DNA of 52,106 nt, from positions 3,170,718 to 3,222,823 of the forward strand of contig RPFO01000246.1 in the NCBI GenBank assembly GCA_009746045.1, read 5' to 3'. Each line of letters opens with the position of its first letter. Within the stretch, counting starts at the first letter, position 1. Both the position numbers and the translations under genes were made by a program. The notes below the pieces were generated by a model that was not told where the DNA came from, ran no database searches, and saw nothing but the letters and a program-made list of their open reading frames with translations. Positions 44,151 through 52,106 of this stretch are shown here, in pieces. This stretch comes from Mesostigma viride (taxonomy: Eukaryota > Streptophyta > Mesostigmatophyceae > Mesostigmatales > Mesostigmataceae).

Positions 44151-44689
44151 CCGCTGGCGTGATCCTTGGATGTCTGTGTCAGATTACTATTAATTTCTTC
44201 AGGGTTATTCTCCCAGTTCTCGGGTTTTTCCTTATGTTGCATGCCTATCTCACCTCCGTAATCTATCATTCTCAATGAATATATAGTAAGCTGTATCGGA
44301 GTTGGCGCTGCCGATGGCTGGAAACGGATGACCGAATCATGCTAAACTGGGGCTCCAAAAGGGCTTGTCATGCATCCTAGTGCGCCTTTTGCTTTTTTTT
44401 CTTCAAGCATCGCGCGATATCGTGAGCCCAGAGTGATCGATATCGTGAGCATGCGGGTTTAGGGGGGCGCTTATTCTTTCACCACTATCAGTTGGCTGGA
44501 CTGCAATCGGCATAGCCAGCGCAAGGTGATGCAAGGGCAGGCAAACTTTACCAGCTCGTTCAAGGCTCGTTGATGAAATTCAAACATCTAGGCGGCGCTT
44601 CTGCAACGGCTCATCGCAATTCGAATTCGCAAGCAGAACCCTCGTTACACGTGGCGCATGCAGAGATCTGCTTCGGGCGGCTTGGCGTA
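44151..44689. other. Unassigned region
   Basis: No gene is visible. GATATCGTGAGC occurs twice near 44.42-44.45 kb (GCGCGATATCGTGAGC and GATCGATATCGTGAGC). Otherwise nothing recognisable. Confidence 0.35.
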
Positions 44690-45305
44690 TCTCACTGCGT
44701 CGTGACTCGAGTACATAGTCAGCCTAAGTACTCTGGGGGCCTCGAGTGCGGCAGTCCCCTATTCGGAAATCCCGGATCATATGTACTCCACCCTATGTAC
44801 TCTTGGAGTACATAGTGTGGATTACATAGTCACTCCTTCCTATGTAATACGGGCGTGTCTCACCGCGTCGGCAGTCCCCTATTCGGAAATCCCGGAACTC
44901 CACACTATGTACTCTTGGAGTACATAGTGTGCCACCCTATGTACTCTTGGAGTACATAGTGTGGAGTACATGGTCACTCCTTCCTATGTAATACGGGCGT
45001 GTCTCACCGCGTCGGCAGTCCCCTATTCGGAAATCCCGGATCATATGTACTCCACACTATGTACTCTTGGAGTACATAGTGTGCCACCCTATGTACTCTT
45101 GGAGTACATAGTGTGGAGTACATAGTCACTCCTTCCTATGTAATACGGGCGTGTCTCACCGCGTCGGCAGTCCCCTATTCGGAAATCCCGGATCATATGT
45201 ACTCCACACTATGTACTCTTGGAGTACATAGTGTGCCACCCTATGTACTCTTGGAGTACATAGGGTGGAGTACATAGTCACACCTTCCTATGTAATACGG
45301 GCGTG
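44690..45305. repeat. Palindrome-rich tandem repeat, four units of 120-153 bp
   Basis: The landmark GCAGTCCCCTATTCGGAAAT starts at 44751, 44871, 45014 and 45167. Each unit also has ATACGGGCGTGTCTCACCGC and one or two copies of the palindrome TATGTACTC-TTG-GAGTACATA. Unit length grows from 120 to 153 bases by gain of a palindrome block. No coding frame is open. Confidence 0.92.
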
Positions 45306-45450
45306 GAATTATATGTAATCATGTGTAATCATCGGTAAAAATCGGTAATCATTTGTCCTTTTTTGGTAATCATGTACGTGTAATCATGTGTAATCATGTG
45401 TAATCATCGGTAAAAATCGGTAATCATTTGTCCTTTTTTGGTAATCATAT
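45306..45450. repeat. ~76-bp tandem duplication abutting the satellite
   Basis: TGTAATCATCGGTAAAAATC, GGTAATCATTTGTCC and TTTTTTGGTAATCAT occur twice, separated by extra GTGTAATCAT units. The array starts where the palindromic repeat stops. Confidence 0.85.
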
Positions 45451-45601
45451 TTCGGTCAGGGTCACGTGCTTGTCTGCATGATCGATCGTCCAGACAAGCT
45501 GCACTGCCCCTAAGACCCTAACTTACACAAGATGATGGAGTTGTTGGGTGTTGAAATGGAACAACGAAGGTCGAAAGCCTGCGCTTAATGTAAATGATTA
45601 A

Positions 45602-46796
45602 TTACGAGCGAAAGTACAGCCACCATGGAAAATCCCGTTGACATCGCGCAAAAACAGGACAAGAGAAAGCGGCAAGTGGCCGAAGCAGTCCGCCGGTGGC
45701 GGTTGAAAAAGAGGGGGAAGAAGAGGGGGACGACTCAATGCATACGTAGTCAGGCGATGGAGGGTGGCAACGCCGCTCCCCCTGGACGATGGTGCTGTTC
45801 CACACCGCGCTCCTCGCCTTCAGTTGAGCCGGCGTGTAGTCCTCGTCGAGGCTGAAGTCGCCGGGCTGGAGCAGACGACGTGCTCCCAGCACGAGGCGTT
45901 TGTCGTGCATGGAGGCCATGGTGACGACGACCAGGCCCGGAGGGCCTGGCAGCCGAATGGCTCGTTCAATGACAACACGGTTCTGGAGCTGCATCTTCCC
46001 CAGAAACGCTGGGCCGCGCAGCTCCTCGGCAAGTGAGTGTGCTGTCTCATGTGCTGCCGCGCCTGTCTGGAAGCCTTTGATTACCATATTGCGCTGGCGT
46101 TGCTGCACTGCATTCTGGGTGACCGCAGCGGTAGCTGCAGACTTGGCCGCCTGTTGAACGATGGTGGTCAACTGCTTGCCGGTGACGTCGGCAAACGTGG
46201 TAGTTTTGGCGGGGGCTGCCATGGCTTTTTTGCAGCAATTGTGCCGTCGCAGCTGCAGACGCCTCCGTCAGGACCTTAATGTCGCCCTGCACGGTCGTAA
46301 AAGACTGTGCGACGTCCTGCAGCTGCACGTTAACATCGGTCGCGGGGGCTGGCCTGGCGATGGTCGTCGCAGGCAGCTCGACAAGTTCAGGGCAGCACGA
46401 AATAAGACAGGCAAGCCGACGCTGGCGCTCATCCCAATGAGGCCATTCATCCGAAGCAGCCTCCATAACCTGGCCGCTCTTAGGGTGGCGAATCGGGGCG
46501 TCGTTGTCGTTGCGGAGCTTCAGCACGCTTGTCACAGCGGCGTCATTGTAGGCGAGTAAGGTATCGATGTCTGCCAGGCTCAAACGCTGGCCTGGCATGT
46601 AGAATGAGGAAGAAATGGCGTCCGGCAAGGAGGTTTCAGCAGCTATCGGAGTTGCTTCCGAAGTTGCTTCCGAAGTCTTGGATCGCTTGTTAGCGGCGTT
46701 CTTGGCGACGACAATGTCGTGGGCGATTTTGTTTGCAGCAATCTGGGCATCAATAGAATCGGCGGCAAGAGCTGAAGACGATGCGGGGACCTCCAT
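45602..46796 (-). pseudogene. LINE ORF1, L1-ORF1p-like, one frameshift
   Basis: Starts at ATG 46796-46794 (MEVPASSSALAADSIDAQIA). A helical N-terminal half (IAANKIAHDIVVAKNAANKR; LSLADIDTLLAYNDAAVTSV) runs to LTEASAAATAQLLQK. After a shift in an A6 run at about 46223-46228 it continues TTTFADVTGKQL, an RRM-like core (RQRNMVIKGFQTGAAAHETA; VIERAIRLPGPPGLVVVTMA) and the C-terminal domain (DFSLDEDYTPAQLKARSAVW), to a stop at 45602. Coiled coil, RRM and C-terminal domain match the plan of L1-type ORF1 RNA chaperones. It differs strongly from types A and B, so it is a third lineage. No ORF2 lies downstream, where the satellite begins. The interval 46797-46990 has no feature. Confidence 0.7.
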
Positions 46797-46997
46797 AGCT
46801 ACGTTTAATAGCACCTAGACGAGGGCAGGGGCGCAGGCACACTGATCACATGCGTGGTGCCGCCATAATGTGCAGAAAAATAGCGAGATCTGCTGGGCAG
46901 GCCGCTGGCGATAACTTGCGAAATCCTGGGCAATGGCTGCCAAAAATTAGATCGGCGTGTTCGTCATCAAAAGGCGAGTCTATTGCAATTTACCCGA

Positions 46998-47790
46998 CCA
47001 AATTTCATCATGGATGGATGGATGGAGGGAGGGAGGGAGGGAGGGAGGGAGGGAGGGAGGGAGGGAGGGAGGGAGGGAGGGAGGGAGGGAGGGAGGGAGG
47101 GAGGGAGGGAGGGAGGGAGGGAGGGAGGGAGGGAGGGAGGGAGGGAGGGAGGGAGGGAGGGAGGGAGGGAGGGAGGGAGGGAGGGAGGGAGGAGGGAGGG
47201 AGGAGGGGGAGGGAGGGAGGGAGGGAGGGAGGGAGGGAGGGAGGGAGGGAGGGAGGGAGGGAGGGAGGGAGGGAGGGAGGGAGGGAGGAGGGAGGGAGGG
47301 AGGGAGGAGGGAGGGAGGGAGGGAGGGAGGGAGGGAGGGAGGGAGGAGGGAGGGAGGGAGGGAGGGAGGGAGGGAGGAGGAGGGAGGGAGGGAGGGAGGG
47401 AGGGAGGGGGAGGAGGAGGGAGGGAGGGAGGGAGGGAGGGAGGGGAGGGAGGGAGGGGAGGGAGGGAGGGAGGGAGGGAGGGAGGAGGAGGGAGGAGGGA
47501 GGGAGGGAGGGAGGGGAGGGAGGGAGGGAGGGAGGGGAGGGAGGGAGGGAGGGAGGAGGGAGGAGGGAGGGAGGGAGGGAGGGAGGGAGGAGAGGGAGGG
47601 AGGGAGGGAGGGAGGGAGGGGAGGGAGGAGGGAGGGAGGGAGGAGAGGAGGGAGAGGGAGGGAGGGAGGGAGGAGGGAGGAGGGAGGAGGAGGGAGGGAG
47701 GGAGGGAGGGAGGGAGGAGGGAGGAGAGGGGGGAGGGAGGAGGGAGGGAGGGAGGGAGGGAGGGGAGGGAGGGAGGGAGGGAGGGATGGA
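46998..47790. repeat. GGGA tetranucleotide microsatellite, ~0.8 kb
   Basis: GATG units at both edges flank a GGGA array that is pure for its first ~170 bases and then peppered with GGA, GAGG and GGGG variants. Frames through it give Gly/Arg/Glu artefacts. A TTAATTAACTAATTAATTAA tract follows at 47801. Confidence 0.97.
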
Positions 47791-47884
47791 TGGATGTTCT
47801 TAATTAACTAATTAATTAATGGTCAAATTAAAGGCAATCATGGTACATGAAGCGAGACAAATCATGCCTGGACGCATGGCGATG

Positions 47885-48100
47885 TAAGAGCCCCCCCTCC
47901 CCCACGCCAGGAGGAAGGGGTGCGTGACTGAGTAGAGTAGCTAGGATTTTGTATTAAGAGAGACAACTTTGTATATGATCAAGGAGACAACTTTGTATAT
48001 AAGATTCGAGTGAGATCAGCTAGTCTTCGCGGCTCAGTTCTAATGCACCCACCCCCATCAGTCCATGGAATACGTGCTCCTGCTCCAGATCCTTAATTAA
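47885..48100 (+). repeat. Degenerate family-2 LINE 3' end
   Basis: CCCCCCCTCCCCCACGCC, GACTGAGTAGAGTAGCTAGG, TTTTGTAT, CTTCGCGGCTC and TCCATGGAATACGTGCTCCT match in order the ORF2 end and UTR at 36.31-36.48 kb. The terminal hairpin is lost. From 48101 to 48325 nothing is recognisable. Confidence 0.5.
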
Positions 48101-48325
48101 GGCCAAAATGAGTCCCTTCCAAACAACGTTTGCACTTAGATAGTTAGACGAATTATGCCCGACGAAGCTGGAACTTAACAGCCACAATAAATTACGGTTG
48201 TTCAGACCTTGTACAACGCCTCAGGGCATTTGGAGCCCTGAATGGTAACAAATGCTAACAAGGTAGTGTTGCTATCAATAATGATTTTAAAAATTAATAT
48301 GATGTCATTAATTAATTAATTAGTT

Positions 48326-48490
48326 ATCAACATCACTCCGTTGGGAGTAAATGTAGCACATATCCCTGAGAAGGGGCATATGGCTTTTAATACATTCTAG
48401 GCTACTTCATGCAAGGGTGGGAATGTAAGCTACCCCTGCTCTAGGTGCACCAGGGCACCTGCACCACCATGTCATATTACAACCAAAACT
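48326..48490 (-). repeat. Family-3 LINE 3' end
   Basis: TTAATTAATTAATTAG, AACATCACTCCGTTGGGAGT, GTAGCACATATCCCTGAGAA, GGGGCATATGGCTTTTAATA and CCAGGGCACCTGCACCACCA. This is the clearest family-3 copy, in reverse orientation. Confidence 0.7.
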
Positions 48491-48756
48491 GGTCGTCATC
48501 ATGCAAGCATCTGAAGCATGGTCGCAAAACTTCGTGTGCAAAATCTCATGTCATAAGGAGCCCAACATTATGACAATTGCCAGGCTTTGTAAAGATTTTT
48601 GCTTTAATTAACGATGACTACAGCACAAACAGTGAGCGAAACCCTGGTGCATGTGAATGCCTGAGTGGCGACTGTTCCTAACAGAATGCAAGATGTAAGG
48701 TAGACATTGCGAGTATGCCACAAATGTGTGATGTGCAGTGCACATGCATGTGAGCT

Positions 48757-48808
48757 ACCATGGTCCGGATTCTCCCGATTTCTGGCCTGCGCTGGTTGTC
48801 TCCTTGAT
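48757..48808 (-). repeat. Interspersed repeat shared with 21.5 kb
   Basis: On the minus strand: GGAGACAACCAGCGCAG then GGGAGAATCCGGACCATGGT and AGCTCA. Partner of 21512-21577. It lies 33 bases from the TTAA used by the second piggyBac element. Confidence 0.6.
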
Positions 48809-48840
48809 GTATACCCCATGACACCATACTTCTAAACTAC

Positions 48841-48844
48841 TTAA
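48841..48844. repeat. TTAA target-site duplication (left), element 2
   Basis: TTAA abuts CCCTTAAACCGTG; the partner is 50569-50572. Confidence 0.9.
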
Positions 48845-48858
48845 CCCTTAAACCGTGT

Positions 48859-48890
48859 CCAACTGCCCTCTATAAATAGCGGGCAGTTGG
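48859..48890. repeat. Element 2 left terminal palindrome
   Basis: Perfect arms CCAACTGCCC and GGGCAGTTGG, with an inner CTA-TAAA-TAG hairpin. The position relative to the end (14 bases) matches element 1 (15 bases), but the stem sequence is different. Confidence 0.93.
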
Positions 48891-49210
48891 CACTTTCCAT
48901 GATAATGTCCACAAACCAACCTAATAATTATTTATGGCCCATACTAGGACCAAAGCACACACATATGTGGACCTCCTTGGGGGTCATGTCATTGGTCATA
49001 TTGCAATGTCCTATGGGTGCTAAATATAGCACCCCCTGGCAGGGGGTGCGCGGGGTGCGAGACAAGAGACACATATAATGCAATATTGGATGTCAAATCT
49101 TATTTGTTGGTCCTGGATTCAACAAGGCAGTGAGAAAGGAAGCTAGAAAGGGCTCCTGAACACTGACATCATGGGGTGTCCCAGGGACCCAGCTGCAAGC
49201 TCTAAAAATA

Positions 49211-49240
49211 AATGCCCGCTACAAATAGCGGACAGTTTGG
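49211..49240. repeat. Element 2 left subterminal palindrome
   Basis: AATGCCCGCTA, loop CAAA, then TAGCGGACAGTTTGG. The stem is imperfect on its outer side. Flanks align with element 1 at 24097. Confidence 0.75.
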
Positions 49241-49869
49241 TTGGTGACGCCTGCTAGCATTACAAAGCTAAATTCTCATCCCGTAGCAACAAAAAACATC
49301 ATGGATGATCAAACATGCTAATTACATCCTGTCCAGGCTGCAGAACATCCATCATAGCATGTAAAGATAGGTAACCACGCCTATGCACAGTCACATTTGT
49401 ACGTATCATAGCATGGTAAGGGCACACCCTTGAAGCCACACAAGCCAAACACGATGCTCACTTTTTTCTTGTGCTGATGCTGTAATAAACAAGTGCAAGT
49501 AAGCCTAGCTCAATGACAGTGCTAGCTAGTGCTCCCTGTATGCTGGGCTTTATTATAGTAGCTGCTAACTGGCTATGGGGTGTCCTCTACTAACAAAACC
49601 AAAAAGCTAACCAAAACCTGGCCAAGATACCATCTTTCCAAAGAATGTAGGCAAGAAAACCCATCACAATACCATGCACAACATATTTAAGCATTACACC
49701 GATCGTTACTCTAGTATATAGGATGAAGACGCAGCTAACCATGAACAAAACGGATGATAAACTGGGCGAAATGGTTGTACGCAGCCACCACGACAAACCA
49801 TTACATAAAAGTAGTAAGGAGGGAACTTTAACACCACGAAACCTTAATAATAAGTCCGGGATTACTTAC

Positions 49870-49935
49870 CGAGCGATAAAACCACTTGACCTCCTTCACG
49901 GCAGCGGCAGGGACTGCAAACTGCGCCAGGTCCAA
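49870..49935 (-). other. Exon-like segment inside element 2
   Basis: On the minus strand a pyrimidine tract and CTGTAG precede 66 bases that read LDLAQFAVPAAAVKEVKWFY RS in frame and end at GTAAGT. Nearby minus-strand frames (49590-49796 and 50022-50216) contain hydrophobic stretches. I recognise no family and see no consistent splice chain, so this may be chance or a captured gene fragment. Confidence 0.25.
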
Positions 49936-50497
49936 CTACAGCAAAAAAGGCTGGCTGACAGGTAGCAAGCTCATGACAGAAACGATGCCCCGAGGCTATT
50001 CTGGCCCACAGCGCTGATGAACTATGCGATATACGTCATAATAAAGTTAATCGTTGCGAAACATTCGATGATAAAACGGCAAATACCAAGTGCTAGCTTC
50101 ATCGGCATCCCCGTAGTAGTAAACGCGTGTTGACGCAATAAAAACCAGCCCGAGATGATTGCGCGCCTCGTTAGAGGTTGCGCAACTACGTCTATAGCAT
50201 CTTTATGACGTATCAAGTGTGCCTACAAAATTTGGAACGAGTCCGTGCATGAATGCTCCTGCGCCAGTCAGTTTTCTGCACCGCCATGGCCGCAAATCTG
50301 CACGGACGTCAATATTTTACATTCACGTTTTCGTCCCATTGAAAAGGGTACCCCCTGAACTTGGGTCAATAATTAGTCCCTGTGTACTTGTCAGAATATA
50401 GTGATGTTTAGGTACGGGACGCAGTACACATCTAGCTGAAGACGCCTGGCTAAAAATATCACGGAAATACCTACTGGCATTCGCGTTATTCTCACTA

Positions 50498-50529
50498 CCA
50501 ACTGTCCGTTATTTGTAGCGGTCAGTTGG
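50498..50529. repeat. Element 2 right palindrome, inner copy
   Basis: Arms CCAACTGTCCGTTA and TAGCGGTCAGTTGG pair at 12 of 14 positions around the loop TTTG, the same loop as element 1's inner copy. Confidence 0.9.
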
Positions 50530-50530
50530 T

Positions 50531-50556
50531 ACTGTCCGCTGCAAATATCAGTCAGC
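50531..50556. repeat. Element 2 right palindrome, outer copy (decayed)
   Basis: ACTGTCCGCTG, loop CAAA, then TATCAGTCAG. The loop matches element 1's outer copy but the stem is poorly paired. Confidence 0.65.
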
Positions 50557-50568
50557 ACGGTTTAAGGG

Positions 50569-50572
50569 TTAA
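50569..50572. repeat. TTAA target-site duplication (right), element 2
   Basis: Follows CACGGTTTAAGGG and duplicates 48841-48844. Confidence 0.9.
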
Positions 50573-50749
50573 GAACCTTGGCACATTGCAAAATGGGAAA
50601 GAAAGCTGAACAATACATGCAACATCACTCACTAACACAGCCATGTGATTGCTACCAACCAACACGTACCATGTACGTCCTGTGTGAAATTATTGGCAAC
50701 GACACGCCAAGCAAACGCCAAGGTATAGTATAACTGCGACAGGCTGGCA

Positions 50750-51590
50750 CATGTCACCTGGCATCCACGTATGTCACCCAAGGCATTGGCATATCCCCAT
50801 GTCTATATCCGTTGCCCTTTGTGCGTACCGAGTCACCCATGCAGTCACCCACCCATGCATCCACCTGGCCCACCCACACAAGTACTCATACACTTGCGCA
50901 CCTGAGTACCCAGCACCCACTCGTCCACCCACCCGGTGACCCAGCCAGCCAGCCACGCACCTACTAAACCAACCTATCTAACCACTCGTGCACCCAGGCA
51001 CCCAGCCACATACCCACCCACTGGGACATCCACCACCCATAGCCACATATGCAATCTACCCACCTAGGCAATAAGGAGGCATTCACCATCCTTTTATCCA
51101 GGCACCCATTACTAAAACCACGCAGCCACCTAACCACCCAGCCAGCTGGGCCCCATGTGTGCCCACCGGGCCGCCCACCCCTGACCCACCCACGCCCCTT
51201 CCCACTCGACCACTCTTTCCCCCCATACCCTTATACCCACCGACCTGCACCCACTCACCCTCACACATCCACACCCTCTCAGCCAGTCACCCACCATCTC
51301 ACCCCTAACATGCACAGCCCTCCACCCGCGATAGGTGAGTCGATCCCAACAACAAAACCACCCACCCACCCATATCCGTGCACCCACCACCATCTACCTT
51401 CCCCATCGCTCACCCACCCACTTCTAATCACAGCTACACATCCACCGCCACAAACCAACGGTGCAAATCCTCCAGCCCATGCAAACAGTTTCACTCAGGC
51501 ATCCAACAATGCACCCACCTAGGAGTTCCCAAACCCCGTCGATCCCCAGCCACCTGGCGATTCACTTATAAGCAACCACCCTTGCACCCA
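50750..51590. repeat. Cryptic CCCA-rich low-complexity region
   Basis: Dense but irregular CACC, CCCA and CCAGCC words (ACCCACCCA, CCAGCCAGCCAGCC) without a fixed period. It looks like an old decayed tetranucleotide array next to the younger CCCT array. Frames through it are Pro/Thr/His-rich artefacts. Confidence 0.7.
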
Positions 51591-51599
51591 TCCACCCAC

Positions 51600-52106
51600 C
51601 ATAACCACCCACCCTCCCTCCCTCCTCCCTCCCCTCCCCCTCCCTTCTCTCCCCTCCCCTCCTCCCTCCCTCCCTCCTTCCTCCCTCCCTCCCTCCCTCC
51701 CTCCCTCCCTCCCTCCCTCCCTCCCTCCTCCCTCCCTCCCCCCCCTCCCTCCCTCCCCTCCCTCCCTCCCCCTCCCCCCTCCCCCCCTCCCTCCCCCTCC
51801 CTCCTCCCTCCCTCCCTCCCTCCCCTCCCTCCTCCCTCCCCCCTCCCTCCCTCCTCCCTCCCCCCCTCCCTCCCCTCCCTCCCTCCCTCCCCTCCCTCCC
51901 TCCCTCCCTCCCCCTCCCCTCCCTCCCTCCCTCCCTCCCTCCCTCCCTCCCTCCCTCCCTCCCTCCCTCCCTCCCTCCCTCCCTCCCTCCCTCCCTCCCT
52001 CCCTCACCTCCCTCCCTCCCTCCTCCCTCCCTCCCTCCCCCCCCTCCCTCCCCCCTCCTCCCTTCCCTCCCTCCTCCCTCCCTCCCTTCCTCCCTCCCTC
52101 CCTCCC
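51600..52106. repeat. CCCT tetranucleotide microsatellite, reaches window end
   Basis: CCCT units with frequent CCT and CCCCCT variants, purest at about 51911-52003. It continues beyond the window. Confidence 0.96.

Larger units (their letters stand above)
48845..50568. mobile_element. Non-autonomous piggyBac relative, 1.7 kb (element 2)
   Basis: Flanked by TTAA and ended by a perfect 13-bp inverted repeat (CCCTTAAACCGTG). About 240 bases inside the left end align with element 1 (GTCCACAAACCAACCTAA; GGTCATGTCATTGGTCAT; GGGTGCTAAATATAGCACC). About 250 bases inside the right end also align (TAGTCCCTG; AAAAATATCACGGAAAT; CTACTGGCATTCGCG). A minus-strand ATG at about 50287 sits where element 1 starts its transposase, but no transposase motif follows. 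It must rely on a transposase supplied in trans. Internal sequence from 49.30 to 50.25 kb is unrelated to element 1. Confidence 0.85.

Noticed and set aside
46850-47811. Gly/Arg/Glu-rich frames of ~300 residues
   Set aside because: Microsatellite artefact of the GGGA array.
51049-51522. 157-residue Pro/His/Thr-rich frame
   Set aside because: Follows from the CCCA-rich low-complexity region.

Overview
This is nuclear DNA of a eukaryote, most likely a green alga (Viridiplantae, probably a core chlorophyte). Coding exons are split by GT-AG introns. The one deeply conserved gene, TRAPPC13, has plant-type wording around exons 5-6 (VRTK-VRAVK then FLEACIEN). A GT29 glycosyltransferase sits beside it. 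There are no operons, ribosome binding sites or prokaryotic features. The species cannot be named from the sequence. Statements about protein families come from recognition of motifs; no database search was run.

Layout. 0.16-3.1 kb (+): three-exon GT29 (sialyltransferase-like) gene. 2.3-8.2 kb: non-LTR retrotransposon (LINE) debris, including ORF1-like and ORF2-like fragments, several copies of a 3' end with a hairpin and TTAA-rich tail, and a 0.7 kb CATC/CGTC microsatellite. 8.8-20.5 kb (-): TRAPPC13, rebuilt here as 13 exons in one continuous frame (516 codons plus stop) with one 15-nt micro-exon. Its introns are full of minisatellites. 20.5-22.6 kb: no recognisable gene. 22.6-27.3 kb (-): a LINE ORF2 (reverse transcriptase, YADD) split by a 3.3 kb piggyBac element that has a TTAA duplication, terminal repeats and a nearly intact transposase. 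27.3-31.9 kb: a nest of ORF1-only LINE copies and 3' ends. 31.9-35.8 kb: unassigned, with four 173-bp tandem repeats. 35.8-38.6 kb (+): LINE ORF2 3' end, then a near-complete but broken ORF1. 38.9-43.4 kb (-): an unrecognised three-exon gene with an acidic, repeat-rich C-terminal half. 43.7-44.1 kb: 3' end of another LINE. 44.7-45.45 kb: palindrome-rich satellite. 45.6-46.8 kb (-): frameshifted LINE ORF1. 47.0-47.8 kb: GGGA microsatellite. 48.84-50.57 kb: a 1.7 kb piggyBac relative without a transposase. 50.75-52.1 kb: cytosine-rich simple sequence.

How the parts fit. Three genes look host-like (GT29, TRAPPC13, the unknown gene). Most of the rest is a layered record of retrotransposition: LINE 3' ends share one hairpin core (CTCC-loop-GGAG) despite different upstream UTRs, and many copies carry only ORF1, as in mammalian HAL1 elements. 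The most unusual signal is the pair of related piggyBac elements. Their terminal and subterminal palindromes keep position and loop but have entirely different stem sequences.
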